Positions 8,880-17,502 are shown, counted from the stretch's first letter. The stretch: DNA of 64,000 bases from Pseudomonas reinekei (GCF_001945365.1 NZ_MSTQ01000021.1:28782-92781); one strand, 5' to 3'. Numbers and translations: made by a program. The notes: a model not told the origin generated them from the letters alone.

Positions 8880-10103
8880 TCACTCCGCTCCCTGAGCGTT
8901 GCTTCTTTCGCTGACGAAAAGCGGCAGGATCACCTGCGCGCACGTGCCGCGACCGATCCGCGAACGCAGGTGCAATTCTCCCTGGTGAGCACGGGCAACG
9001 GCCTTGACCACGGTCAGGCCGAGCCCGGTGCCGGTAGCCTTGGTGGTGAAAAACGGCTCACCCAGACGCGCCAGCACAGCGCCGTCGATACCGCTGCCGC
9101 TGTCGCTGACACACACGCGCAACTGGTTGTCGCGGGCATACAGATGCACCTTCAAGCGCACGTCGCCAGCACTGGCCTGAATGGAGTTTTCGATCAGGTT
9201 GAGGATGGCGCCGACCAGAGTGTCGCGATTGCACAGCAGATCGCCAACATGGCTGTCGCACTGCCAGCGAATCGGCAGATCCTGCACGTGGGTCAGCGCC
9301 GCGGCCCGCAACGACTGCATCAATTGTTTGGGCGTGACGCGATCGGTCAGCGGCAACTCGCCGCGCGCGAACACCAGCATGTCGCGCACCTGATGCTCCA
9401 GCTCGTGCAAGCGCTCTTTGAGACGCCCGGCAAAACGTTGCTGGGTCTCGACAGGCAACGCTTGCTCAGTCAAATGACTGGCGTAGAGCAACGCAGCGGA
9501 CAAGGGGGTACGAATCTGATGGGCCAGCGAGGCAACCATGCGCCCCAGGGACGACAGGCGTTCATGCCGAGCCAGTTGATCCTGTAGATGGCGGGTTTCA
9601 GTCAGGTCGTTGAGCAGCACCAGCTGCCCGGGCTCGGCGTCCAGCGAACGCGTGGCAATCGACAGGCGCCGGCCGTCCTTCAGGGAAACTTCGTGACCGT
9701 CATCTTCACGCGGCGCAAAGCAGCGGGCAATGACATGGCGCCACAGCTCGCCTTCGAGCGGCAGGCCGAGCAGCTCGCAGGCCGCCGGGTTGGCTTCACG
9801 CACGATGCCTTGAGCGTCGATGACGATGACGCCACCGGGCAATAGATCGAGGAGGTTCTGCAGACGGTTGGCCAAGCGTTCTTTTTCCGCCAGTTCCTGC
9901 ATGCGCTGGGCACTGACGACCGCCAGCTCACCCTTGAGCTCGGTAACCCGTGCCTCAAGCATGCTGTAGGAGTCGGTCAATTGACTCGACATCTGGTTGA
10001 ACAGCGCGAAAGCCTGCTCGAGGCCAATCCGGCTGGCCTGTTCTACGGACGATGATTGCCCCAGGGCGTCAGGGACATGAGACATCTGGGCGGCTTGGGG
10101 CAT
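8880..10103 (-). CDS. fleS: Flagellar sensor histidine kinase FleS
   Basis: This 407 aa protein has an N-terminal coiled coil, a PAS domain (about residues 80-170, LLPGGVIVIDAQGIVREANPA), a HisKA dimerisation helix (LGRMVASLAHQIRTPLSAALLY, His near 195) and a HATPase domain with NLIENSIQAS and DSGSGI / GTGLGLTVVK boxes. No membrane segment is seen, so it is cytoplasmic, as is known for FleS. It phosphorylates FleR, encoded just downstream. Confidence 0.94.
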   Translation of the reverse strand: MPQAAQMSHVPDALGQSSSVEQASRIGLEQAFALFNQMSSQLTDSYSMLEARVTELKGELAVVSAQRMQELAEKERLANRLQNLLDLLPGGVIVIDAQGIVREANPAACELLGLPLEGELWRHVIARCFAPREDDGHEVSLKDGRRLSIATRSLDAEPGQLVLLNDLTETRHLQDQLARHERLSSLGRMVASLAHQIRTPLSAALLYASHLTEQALPVETQQRFAGRLKERLHELEHQVRDMLVFARGELPLTDRVTPKQLMQSLRAAALTHVQDLPIRWQCDSHVGDLLCNRDTLVGAILNLIENSIQASAGDVRLKVHLYARDNQLRVCVSDSGSGIDGAVLARLGEPFFTTKATGTGLGLTVVKAVARAHQGELHLRSRIGRGTCAQVILPLFVSERSNAQGAE

Positions 10104-10157
10104 CGTGCTCTCTCGCTTGGCTGACCGTCAGTGAAACGGAACGTTGCGAGGGATGTA

Positions 10158-10172
10158 GCAATACCCGTGCCT
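10158..10172 (-). promoter_or_regulatory. Sigma-54 promoter of fleSR
   Basis: The minus strand reads AGGCAC-GGGTA-TTGC, one mismatch from the RpoN consensus. It lies 55 bases before the fleS start. FleQ control of fleSR is established in P. aeruginosa. Confidence 0.75.
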
Positions 10173-10201
10173 AAAAAAAACAGCCTATAAATGAATGACT
10201 T

Positions 10202-10231
10202 GAAAAACAGGCGTCAATCATCCGCCTGTTC
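10202..10231 (-). terminator. Intrinsic terminator overlapping the fleQ stop codon
   Basis: On the minus strand GAACAGGCG pairs with CGCCTGTTTTTC across a short loop that contains the fleQ stop codon. The stem starts inside the last fleQ codons, so termination is built into the gene end and isolates fleQ from fleSR. Confidence 0.75.
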
Positions 10232-11689
10232 ATCGCCATCGCGACGGCTCATGCCGTACTTGCGCATCTTCTCCACCAGCGTGGTGCGTCGGATCCGCAG
10301 GCGTTCGGCCGCACGCGCCACGATGCCGTTGGCGTCGTCGAGCGCCTGTTGAATCAGCCCCTGCTCCAGGCCGCCCAGGTAGTCCTTCAGGTCCAGCCCT
10401 TCTGGCGGCAACATGGCGCCAGCACTGAAGTCAGGCGTGTGGCCATTGATCGCCACGCGCTCTTCGAGATCACTGCGCAGAGTGTCGACCAATTGCTCGT
10501 CTTCGTCGTCGACGTAGCGGAATTTCTTCGGCAGTTCGACCACGCCGATCACACCGTACGGGTGCATGATCGCCATGCGTTCCACCAGGTTCGCCAGTTC
10601 ACGTACGTTGCCCGGCCAGCCATGACGGCACAGGGACATGATGGCGGCGGAGTTGAAGCGGATAGAACCGCGCTTCTCGTGCTCCATGCGCGAGATCAGC
10701 TCGTTCATCAACAGCGGAATATCTTCGACGCGCTCGCGCAGCGGCGCCATCTCGATCGGGAACACATTCAGGCGATAGTACAAATCTTCGCGGAAGGTGC
10801 CGATCTCGATCATGCTTTCGAGATTTTTGTGGGTCGCGGCAATGATGCGCACGTCGACGCTCTGGGTCTTGTTGCTGCCCACGCGCTCGAAGGTACGCTC
10901 CTGCAATACGCGCAGGAGCTTGACCTGCATCGGCAGCGGCATGTCGCCGATTTCATCGAGGAACAGGGTGCCGCCGTTGGCCAGTTCAAAACGTCCGGCA
11001 CGGCTGGTGATCGCGCCGGTGAAAGCGCCCTTCTCGTGGCCGAACAATTCGCTTTCCAGCAACTCGGCCGGGATCGCACCGCAGTTGACCGGTACGAACG
11101 GCGCCTCACGGCGCTTGGAATGGTAATGCAGGTTGCGCGCAACCACTTCCTTGCCGGTACCCGACTCACCGAGGATCAGCACGCTGGCATCGGTGTCGGC
11201 GACTTGCTGCATCATCTGACGGACGTGTTGAATCGCCCGGCTGGTGCCGACAAGGCTGCGGAAAAGATTGGGTTCGCGATGACGACCGCGCTCGCGGGCC
11301 TGGTCGTACATCTCGCGATAGACCTGGGCACGGTGCAGGGAATCGAGCAATTTGCTGTAGCTCGGCGGCATTTCGAGGGTCGAAAGCACCCGGCGACGCT
11401 GGTCTTCAGGCAAGTCAATGGAAGAATTATCGCCCATTAGCAAAATCGGAAGGAACTCATCCCATGTCGACAGTGTCTTTAGCAAGCCCAGAAGCGCACC
11501 AGGAGCATTGACCGTCCCGATGAGGACACAGATTACTTCTCGACTAGACGACAAAGAGCCGACTGCCTGCTGCCAGTCATGGCTACCGCAGGGTAAATTT
11601 TCTTCACCGAGAAAATTTAAAATCACCGCCAGGTCGCGGCGGCGGACGCTATCGTCATCAATCAGCAGAATTTTGGTTTCACGCCACAT
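10214..11689 (-). CDS. fleQ: Flagellar master regulator FleQ
   Basis: This 491 aa protein has a receiver-like N-terminus that keeps acidic residues at 11-13 but has no acceptor Asp (VLIGTV at 55-60). It carries the c-di-GMP R-switch LFRS at 142-145, a AAA+ domain with GESGTGKE and GAFTGA, and a Fis-type HTH (RAAERLRIRRTTLVEKM). FleQ activates sigma-54 flagellar promoters and, when bound to c-di-GMP, switches toward exopolysaccharide and adhesin genes. That makes it relevant to the lap genes at the other end of this window. It stands alone, with its own promoter and terminator. Confidence 0.97.
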   Translation of the reverse strand: MWRETKILLIDDDSVRRRDLAVILNFLGEENLPCGSHDWQQAVGSLSSSREVICVLIGTVNAPGALLGLLKTLSTWDEFLPILLMGDNSSIDLPEDQRRRVLSTLEMPPSYSKLLDSLHRAQVYREMYDQARERGRHREPNLFRSLVGTSRAIQHVRQMMQQVADTDASVLILGESGTGKEVVARNLHYHSKRREAPFVPVNCGAIPAELLESELFGHEKGAFTGAITSRAGRFELANGGTLFLDEIGDMPLPMQVKLLRVLQERTFERVGSNKTQSVDVRIIAATHKNLESMIEIGTFREDLYYRLNVFPIEMAPLRERVEDIPLLMNELISRMEHEKRGSIRFNSAAIMSLCRHGWPGNVRELANLVERMAIMHPYGVIGVVELPKKFRYVDDEDEQLVDTLRSDLEERVAINGHTPDFSAGAMLPPEGLDLKDYLGGLEQGLIQQALDDANGIVARAAERLRIRRTTLVEKMRKYGMSRRDGDEQADD

Positions 11690-11795
11690 GCAATCGCAAC
11701 TTCCCTAGTCAACTCGATGCCCAAAATGCTGGGGCAAGCTAAACGCTTGCAGGCACAAATATGCCTGAAGACGACTGAAATCTGGAACAGCCACT

Positions 11796-11824
11796 AGTTA
11801 AGTCAAAAAACCGTGCACAGTCAA
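11796..11824 (-). promoter_or_regulatory. Candidate sigma-70 promoter of fleQ
   Basis: The minus strand reads TTGACT, a 17-base spacer, then TTAACT. The -35 box is good and the -10 is poor. The 172-base gap before fleQ has no sigma-54 element, consistent with fleQ being sigma-70 driven in P. aeruginosa. Confidence 0.4.
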
Positions 11825-11861
11825 ATTTATGGCGCACTTTGTTTGGATTAACTGGGGTCAA

Positions 11862-12158
11862 TTAACCAAACAGATGGTAAACCTTTGATGCCTTTTGTGC
11901 TTGGTTGATCTGCGACATCTCGTCGACTATCGCCTGACGCTCGCCCATCGTCGCCGTCAGCAAGTCTTTGTACACCGCCAATAACCCTTCCAGATTCGCA
12001 CGCACCGCGTCTTCATCGATCGGCGCTTCGCTGAGCACCTCATCGACGCACTCCCGGCAAGCTGCATCCAGCTCACCGATGGCATCCCAGTTTCGCGCCG
12101 CCAGGGCGTCGACCAGGGCTTCACGGGTTTCTTCGATCCGCTGCAGTGCTTGACTCAT
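11862..12158 (-). CDS. fliT: Flagellar protein FliT
   Basis: This 98 aa all-helical protein (LVDALAARNWDAIGELDAAC early; MSQINQAQKASKVYHLF at the end) is of FliT type, the export chaperone for the cap protein FliD. It sits 17 bases after fliS with a GAGGATG ribosome site. P. aeruginosa has a similarly placed small gene. The assignment rests on size, helix pattern and position. Confidence 0.8.
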   Translation of the reverse strand: MSQALQRIEETREALVDALAARNWDAIGELDAACRECVDEVLSEAPIDEDAVRANLEGLLAVYKDLLTATMGERQAIVDEMSQINQAQKASKVYHLFG

Positions 12159-12175
12159 GACGTCATCCTCGGCCG

Positions 12176-12571
12176 TCAGGCCTGTGGGGTGGCAATGGCA
12201 TCCCAGCCGCTTTTCAGGGTTTCGAGCAGACCGGAGACTTCGTCGATGATTGCTACATCGTTATTGAGGTTGGCTTCGGTCAGACGCGACGTCATGTAAG
12301 CGTACAAACTGTCGAGCTGTTCGATCGCAGCAGGATCCTCGGTTTTCTCCGGGTTCAAACCGTCTCGCAGACCGATGACGATGTCGACGGCCTTACCGAG
12401 CATCAACCCCTTGAGTGCAATGTCACCACGCTCCAGGGCGCCTTTGGCTTGTGCCATGCGATCCAGCCCCCCCTCCATCAGCATCTGCACCAGGCGATGA
12501 GGACTGGCTTCGGAGATCTGAGCGTGGGAATTGACCTTCTGATATTGGCGAAGGGCTCTCATGGGGTTCAT
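12176..12571 (-). CDS. fliS: Flagellin export chaperone FliS
   Basis: This 131 aa protein opens with the FliS signature (RALRQYQKVNSHAQISEASPHRL split over residues 5-27), followed by LVQMLMEGGLDRMAQAKGAL. FliS binds the flagellin C-terminus and prevents early polymerisation in the cytoplasm. ATG at 12571 is chosen because GAGGTAG precedes it; an in-frame upstream codon adds 20 unlikely residues. A terminator lies between fliD and this gene, so part of its expression may be separate or by read-through. Confidence 0.93.
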   Translation of the reverse strand: MNPMRALRQYQKVNSHAQISEASPHRLVQMLMEGGLDRMAQAKGALERGDIALKGLMLGKAVDIVIGLRDGLNPEKTEDPAAIEQLDSLYAYMTSRLTEANLNNDVAIIDEVSGLLETLKSGWDAIATPQA

Positions 12572-12664
12572 GTTTCTACCTCGGCAGACGACAGCTGAAA
12601 ATGAATTGCGCTGACCATTATGTCGGCGCAACAGCCCATTACTTTAACCAGTCGGCACACAATG

Positions 12665-12707
12665 AAAAACCCAGGCACTGTCTTTTTCGACAAGCCTGGG
12701 TTTTTTT
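12665..12707 (-). terminator. Strong terminator after fliD
   Basis: AAAAACCCAGGC and GCCTGGGTTTTTTT form a 12-base stem with U-tracts on both strands. It lies immediately downstream of the fliD stop, between fliD and fliS. Confidence 0.88.
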
Positions 12708-12721
12708 GTGCCGAGGCGCTG

Positions 12722-14116
12722 TTAACTTTGTTTCGGGTTATTCAAGGCGTTCAACGTGGTCATGATGCTGTCGCTCTGCGCCCGCAGTTTGGCGACCAGC
12801 GAGTCCATCGCGTTGTATTTAGCGCTCAGACTGAGCTGCAACGTGGCGATCCGCTCGTTCAGCGCCGATTGTTCCTTATTCAAATCCGTCAATGTATCGG
12901 CGAGGGATTTGGTGCGCTCTGCCAACATTCCGGTGCTGGCCTTGGCGTAGGTATCCGTGGCAGTGCCCAGACGCGCCAACAGACCGTCCTTGCCGCTGAA
13001 AATACTGCTGATGTCCGCGGCATTGGTTTCAACGGCTTTGGAGAAACGCTTGTCATCGATGACCAGCAGACCGGTTTCGGACGAGGTACTGATACCGAAC
13101 TCGGCCAGCGACTTCATGCTACCGGTGCCGGACAGCGCGTTCATCTCGTTGCGAATCGAAGTGACCAGACTGCGCATCATTGAGTCCCCGGTCAGGGATG
13201 CGGCAACGGAAGTGCCGTCGGCATTCTTGGTGACTTTGGTCTGCGCGTTGATCTCTTTCATCAATGCGTTATAGGTGTCGACAAACCCTTTCACGCCGGA
13301 CTTCAACGCCGGGGTACTGGTGCTCAATGTCAGCGTAGACGGTGTCTGTGGACCACCCCCGGTCGGCGTTGGCGAAACCGCCAGCAGCTTGAGATTCACG
13401 CCGCTGATCGCGTCGGTAATCGTGTTGCTTTTAGAGATCAGTTCAGCACCGTTATCGATCTTGTACTTGGCGTCTTTGGGCACTTCGATCACCGTTGAAC
13501 CGGTGTTGATCCCCGAGTTGCCCGACATCGTCAAGTCTGAACCGACGCCCATGGTGGTGGAGGTGAGCACCAGCCGCGAGCCGGTGGAGTCGGTGAGGAT
13601 GTTGGCGCTGAGCCCGGCAGTGGAGAACTGCGCGTTGATGCTTTCGCGCACTTCCTGCAGCGTCGCATTGGGCGGAATGCTGACGTCGAAGTTTTTCCCC
13701 GACTGCGAGATCGTCAGTGTGGTCGCCGTTGTGCCAGCATTGACAACGGACGTAGGACCATCCACGAAGGTGCGGGTCGACAGCTTCGATGCCGACGCCA
13801 ACTGCGTGACCAATAATGAATAGGTGCCGCTGGACGCGCCTTTGCCCATGGTGACTGTGGCGACTTTTTCATCCGAAGACGTGGCCGACAAGCCACTGAA
13901 GCTGTTGTCGGTGCCCATGGTCGTCAGTGCACCACGGAAGGCGTCCAGGGCTGCCTGAATCTTGCCGATCGATGACAGCGTGGTGGTCGCTTTCGCACTC
14001 TGAGTATCGATCTGTGCCTGCTTGGGCGCGCGCTGGGCGTCCACCAAAGCTTTTACGATCGCCTGGGTATCGATATTTGAACCAATACCGCTAACCGTTG
14101 AACCCGCCATCATCAA
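12722..14116 (-). CDS. fliD: Flagellar filament cap protein FliD (HAP2)
   Basis: This 464 aa protein has the conserved N-terminal GSNIDTQAIVKALVDAQRAP (about residues 10-30) and a C-terminal coiled coil (KEQSALNERIATLQLSLSA in part), as in FliD. The cap assembles at the filament tip and folds flagellin subunits. Three ATG codons occur in a row at the start, so the exact first residue is uncertain by two codons. A weak sigma-54 element lies about 60 bases upstream. Confidence 0.95.
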   Translation of the reverse strand: MMMAGSTVSGIGSNIDTQAIVKALVDAQRAPKQAQIDTQSAKATTTLSSIGKIQAALDAFRGALTTMGTDNSFSGLSATSSDEKVATVTMGKGASSGTYSLLVTQLASASKLSTRTFVDGPTSVVNAGTTATTLTISQSGKNFDVSIPPNATLQEVRESINAQFSTAGLSANILTDSTGSRLVLTSTTMGVGSDLTMSGNSGINTGSTVIEVPKDAKYKIDNGAELISKSNTITDAISGVNLKLLAVSPTPTGGGPQTPSTLTLSTSTPALKSGVKGFVDTYNALMKEINAQTKVTKNADGTSVAASLTGDSMMRSLVTSIRNEMNALSGTGSMKSLAEFGISTSSETGLLVIDDKRFSKAVETNAADISSIFSGKDGLLARLGTATDTYAKASTGMLAERTKSLADTLTDLNKEQSALNERIATLQLSLSAKYNAMDSLVAKLRAQSDSIMTTLNALNNPKQS

Positions 14117-14174
14117 TCTCCATATGCAGTGGCCGCTGCTTTACTGACGCAATGTGCTTCATAGGGCAACAGCA

Positions 14175-14189
14175 ACAAAATTCATGCCA
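14175..14189 (-). promoter_or_regulatory. Possible sigma-54 promoter of fliD
   Basis: The minus strand reads TGGCAT-GAATT-TTGT, starting 3 bases after the flaG stop. Two consensus positions are lost, including the C of the -12 GC. In P. aeruginosa the fliD-fliS operon is FleQ/RpoN dependent, which supports it. Confidence 0.45.
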
Positions 14190-14191
14190 GT

Positions 14192-14539
14192 TCAGACTTT
14201 GTCATCAAATAACAAGCTGCTTGCCTGGCTCAGGCTTTGCGCCAATTTCAGCGCGGTTTCCGAAGGGATCTGACGAATCACATCACCGCTTTCAGTAGCG
14301 ATAACCTTGACTACGACCCGCCCGGTGGAATCATCAATGGAAAAATCAAGCTTGCGCTGGCTTGCCTGAACGAACTCGCGAATATCGGTGACTGCCTTTT
14401 CCAGCTCGTCACGCTTAGGCTCGGTTGCAGCTGGGGTAACAGCTTCAACCTTGGGCTGAATCGCCGCATCAACCGGTGCCGCTGGATTCTGCTGTGCAAC
14501 CGCCGGGTAGGACTGGTTCAATCTGACGCTCATATCCAT
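14192..14539 (-). CDS. flaG: Flagellar protein FlaG
   Basis: This 115 aa protein has a disordered, Pro/Ala-rich N-terminus and a conserved C-terminal FlaG fold (KLDFSIDDSTGRVVVKVIA, then IRQIPSETALKLAQSL). FlaG influences filament length in several polar flagellates. The ATG at 14539 follows GAGGAG; an upstream in-frame TTG is rejected. It lies between fliC and fliD as in other Pseudomonas. Confidence 0.92.
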   Translation of the reverse strand: MDMSVRLNQSYPAVAQQNPAAPVDAAIQPKVEAVTPAATEPKRDELEKAVTDIREFVQASQRKLDFSIDDSTGRVVVKVIATESGDVIRQIPSETALKLAQSLSQASSLLFDDKV

Positions 14540-14562
14540 GTCCAATCTCCTCAATACGGAAA

Positions 14563-14588
14563 AGACAAAAGGGCACGTAAACGCGCCC
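14563..14588 (-). terminator. Terminator after fliC
   Basis: On the minus strand GGGCGCG-TTTA-CGTGCCC is followed by TTTTGTCTTTT. It lies between fliC and flaG and would stop most of the abundant flagellin transcript. Confidence 0.8.
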
Positions 14589-14613
14589 CTCCGTCAATTA
14601 CCAGACGCTGAAA

Positions 14614-16023
14614 TTACTGAAGCAGTTTCAGTACAGCGGATGGCAGCTGGTTGGCTTGCGACAGGATGGCAGTCGAAGCCGATTGCAGAGTCTGCTGCTT
14701 GGTCAGCTCGGCAGTTTCCGAAGCGAAGTCCACGTCTTGCACGGTGCTGCGAGCAGCAGTGGAGTTTTTCTGGATGTTCTGCAGGTTGTCTACGGTGGTG
14801 GTCAGACGGTTTTGGGTAGCACCCAGACCCGAACGAACGCTGTCGATCGAACCGATAGCCTTGTCGATTACAGCCAAAGCGTTTTGTGCTTTGGTGGCAT
14901 CGGTAACGTCGGTTTGAGCGATGGTGGTCTTGACGGAGCTGGTAGCAGCACCGAACACACCAGCCACGCCAGCGCCAGTCAGGGAGAAGCCTTTGGACGA
15001 GTCCAGGTTCACAGCACCGGTAGCGATGATGCCGTCAGCCAGAGCAACGCCTGCGCCGTACGCGCCGGAGCCGTCTTTGGTAGCGATGGTGATCGAACCA
15101 GGAGCGGTCGAAGCGCTGAATGCAACGTTCTCACCCGAGTCGGACTTGATCGACAGAGTGCCTTTTACCGAATCGTAGTTGACGCTGATGCCCAGTTTAG
15201 CGGAGTTGGACTTCAGCTGGTCAGCCAGGCTGGCAGTGTCGGTTACGCCGACGAAAGCAACAGCGGAAGTACCAACGGTCATGGTGAACGAAGCTGGAGT
15301 GGCTGCAGCAGCTGCACCTACGACGAATTGAGCTTCGGTGCTTGCAGTAGCGCTCAGGCCGCCGACGGCGCCATTGAGCTGCTGAGCGATGGTTTTGGCC
15401 GATGCAGCAGCACCCAGGGTGATGGCAGCAGTTTGACCGTTACCGGTTACGTTAACGACACCACCAGCAATACCGGCGCCTGGAGCGATTGCAGCGCTTT
15501 TCATCTGCTGCGAGCCGATGTTGTTGGCCGCTACGTTGTCCAGGCTCAGGTTGATGGTTTCGTTGGCGTTGGCGCCAACCTGGATAGCCTTGGTGCCGTA
15601 CGAACCGTCCAGCAGCTTCTGGCCACCGAAAGTGGTGGTCTGGGAGATACGGGTCAGCTCGGAAGTCAGAGCCTGGTACTCGTCGTTGTTCGACTTACGG
15701 TCGTCTGCGCTCAGGGAGCCAGTGGCCGAGGACAGCGCCAGGGTACGCATTTTTTGCAGAATGTCGGTCGAAGCCTGCATTGCGCCTTCAGCGGTTTGCG
15801 CGATGGAGATACCATCGTTGGCGTTCTTGACAGCCTGGCCCAGGCCGTTGATCTGGCTGGTCAGGCGGTTAGCGATTTGCAGGCCAGCAGCGTCGTCTTT
15901 GGCGCTGTTGATACGCAGGCCGGAAGACAGGCGCTGCATGGAAGTAGCCAGGGCGCCGCCGGCTTTGTTCAGGTTACCCTGGGTGCTGATGGAGGCAATG
16001 TTGGTGTTTACGGTTAAAGCCAT
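14614..16023 (-). CDS. fliC: Flagellin FliC
   Basis: This 469 aa protein has canonical flagellin ends: an N-terminal D0/D1 helix (QRLSSGLRINSAKDDAAGLQ, residues about 31-50) and the C-terminal ENLENTITQAE-equivalent helix ending in QANQLPSAVLKLLQ. The middle (about 170-370) is Ala/Thr/Ser/Gly-rich and variable, forming the exposed D2/D3 region. It is the only flagellin gene here. A clear sigma-28 promoter precedes it with a leader of about 75 bases. Many Pseudomonas flagellins are glycosylated on the D2/D3 surface; no glycosyltransferase lies in this window. Confidence 0.98.
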   Translation of the reverse strand: MALTVNTNIASISTQGNLNKAGGALATSMQRLSSGLRINSAKDDAAGLQIANRLTSQINGLGQAVKNANDGISIAQTAEGAMQASTDILQKMRTLALSSATGSLSADDRKSNNDEYQALTSELTRISQTTTFGGQKLLDGSYGTKAIQVGANANETINLSLDNVAANNIGSQQMKSAAIAPGAGIAGGVVNVTGNGQTAAITLGAAASAKTIAQQLNGAVGGLSATASTEAQFVVGAAAAATPASFTMTVGTSAVAFVGVTDTASLADQLKSNSAKLGISVNYDSVKGTLSIKSDSGENVAFSASTAPGSITIATKDGSGAYGAGVALADGIIATGAVNLDSSKGFSLTGAGVAGVFGAATSSVKTTIAQTDVTDATKAQNALAVIDKAIGSIDSVRSGLGATQNRLTTTVDNLQNIQKNSTAARSTVQDVDFASETAELTKQQTLQSASTAILSQANQLPSAVLKLLQ

Positions 16024-16103
16024 GACGAAATCCTCGTTGGATGGATACTGCGGCTTCCGGCCCTGGCAACCGCCGGGTGTGGCCTAGAGAACCTACGTAA
16101 TAG

Positions 16104-16130
16104 TTATCGTCGTGGGATCCGTTTGCTTGA
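16104..16130 (-). promoter_or_regulatory. Sigma-28 (FliA) promoter of fliC
   Basis: On the minus strand TCAAGCAA, 11 bases, then GACGATAA match the FliA consensus (TCAAG.. / GCCGATAA) with correct spacing. No competing sigma-70 pattern is nearby. Confidence 0.88.
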
Positions 16131-16216
16131 GGGGTTTTTTCGAATTTTTTAGTGGCAGCGTGCCAGCCCTTTATTTTCAAGGCTTTACAGACAAAAAGTC
16201 GGCGCCAGAAAAACGC

Positions 16217-16253
16217 AAAACGCCCGGCAACTTGGGTTGCCGGGCGTTTTTTT
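16217..16253 (-). terminator. Terminator after the KAS III gene
   Basis: ACGCCCGGCAAC and GTTGCCGGGCGT form a perfect 12-base stem with a 4-base loop and U-tracts on both strands. It separates the KAS III gene from the fliC promoter. Confidence 0.9.
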
Positions 16254-16272
16254 GCGCCTGTATTCGGATTGA

Positions 16273-17202
16273 TCAGCCGCGATAAAGAATCGCCGATCCC
16301 CACGAAAGGCCCACGCCAAAGCCGCTGATCGCCACGCGCGTCCATTTGGAATCGAATACGTGGTTCTGCAACAGCAGTGGAATGCTCGATGAAACCGTGT
16401 TGCCGGTTTCGAGCATGTCTTTGACGAACTTCTCCGGCTCGCCTTCTTCGAAACGACGCGCCACGGCATCGACGATGGCCGCGCTGCCCTGGTGAATGCA
16501 GAAGGCATCGATGTCGCCGGCTTGCAGATTCGACTCGTCCAGCAGTTCATGCAAATGCGCCGGGACTTTGAGCAAGGCAAAGTTGAAGACCTGGCGGCCA
16601 TTCATGAAGAACACACCGTCGGTGACTTTCAGGTGCGGCGCGCCGGAACCGTCGGTACCGAACTTCGACTTGCCCAGCTGCCAGACAGCGTTTTCGCCCA
16701 TCCAGGTCGCGGTGGCGGCATCGCCGAACAGCATCGTGGTGTTGCGGTCTTCCGGGTCGACGATCTTCGAATACGGGTCAGCGGTGATCAGCAGGCCGTT
16801 TTTCAGCCCCGCCGCTTCCATGAAGCCTTTGATCGCGTAGATGCCGTACACGTAGCCGGAACAGCCGAGGGAAATATCGAAAGCGGCAACGTGGGTCGGC
16901 AGGCCCAGTTTGTCCTGAACGATCGCAGCGGTGTGCGGCAGCCCTTCTTCATCACCGTTCTGGGTGACGACGATCAGGCAGTCGATGGATTCACGCTTGA
17001 GCGCTGGACTGGCGGCGAACAGCGCGTTGGCGGCTTCGACACACAGGTCGGACGTTTCCTGATCGGCATCCATGCGCGGCAGAAAAGCCGAACCGATCTT
17101 GCCAAGGATGAAGGTTTCATCCTTGTCGAACTTTGCACCCTGGGCGTAGTTATCAACCCCGGTTGCCGGCACGTAACTCGCAATATTTTTTATGCCAATC
17201 AT
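16273..17202 (-). CDS. Beta-ketoacyl-ACP synthase III family protein in the flagellar cluster
   Basis: This 309 aa protein has the KAS III thiolase fold and the catalytic triad Cys114 (SLGCSGY), His237 (FCIHQGS) and Asn268 (ETGNTVS). KAS III enzymes condense acyl-CoA with malonyl-ACP. Its place between flgL and fliC, away from any fatty-acid genes, matches the ketoacyl synthase in P. syringae flagellin-glycan loci, where it helps make the acyl group of the modified sugar viosamine. None of the other glycan genes is here. The start at 17202 has GGGAAG upstream; a longer in-frame reading is rejected. It could alternatively be a housekeeping FabH paralogue. Confidence 0.88.
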   Translation of the reverse strand: MIGIKNIASYVPATGVDNYAQGAKFDKDETFILGKIGSAFLPRMDADQETSDLCVEAANALFAASPALKRESIDCLIVVTQNGDEEGLPHTAAIVQDKLGLPTHVAAFDISLGCSGYVYGIYAIKGFMEAAGLKNGLLITADPYSKIVDPEDRNTTMLFGDAATATWMGENAVWQLGKSKFGTDGSGAPHLKVTDGVFFMNGRQVFNFALLKVPAHLHELLDESNLQAGDIDAFCIHQGSAAIVDAVARRFEEGEPEKFVKDMLETGNTVSSSIPLLLQNHVFDSKWTRVAISGFGVGLSWGSAILYRG

Positions 17203-17276
17203 TATGGCTTCCCAATAATAAACAGCTGAACATCGCCGCTCGCTGAATCGAGGGCGTCTACAGTCAGGGCCTGGCA

Positions 17277-17303
17277 TCGTCGGCGCTCAAGCAAACGCCT
17301 TGA
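17277..17303 (-). promoter_or_regulatory. Possible sigma-28 promoter of the KAS III gene
   Basis: On the minus strand TCAAGGCG, 11 bases, GCCGACGA resemble the FliA consensus and share the spacing of the fliC promoter. The last three bases of the -10 depart from TAA. It lies 75 bases before the start codon. Confidence 0.35.
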
Positions 17304-17439
17304 ACATTCCGCCACCTTTCACCGCCCGCAGACAGGATACAGTGAAGATGCGCGTTTTGACTGACGGGTCACTCAGAGATCGGTGCTTTATTTGATTTTA
17401 TGGTCCAGATCTCGCCTCTTCAGCTCCGCCGCCGGCTGA

Positions 17440-17483
17440 AAAAAAAGCAAAAAAAAGCCAGCCCCCTATGACAGGGACTGGCC
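17440..17483 (-). terminator. Terminator after flgL
   Basis: On the minus strand GCCAGTCCC, a 7-base loop, then a GGGGCTGGC arm are followed by TTTTTTTTGC. It ends the flgFGHIJKL transcript. Confidence 0.8.
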
Positions 17484-17502
17484 GCGAGCGGTCAAGACCG
17501 AC

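Larger units (their letters stand above)
17203..17502. other. Gap between flgL and the KAS III gene
   Basis: This 300-base stretch holds no credible gene. It contains the flgL terminator on the left and the candidate sigma-28 element on the right; an AT-richer part around 17390-17460 shows nothing else that can be named. Confidence 0.6.

Noticed and set aside
14656..16017. Plus-strand frame antisense to fliC (about 453 codons)
   Set aside because: Shadow of the flagellin gene, with Ser/Gly-rich composition from reversed Ala/Thr codons and no ribosome site.
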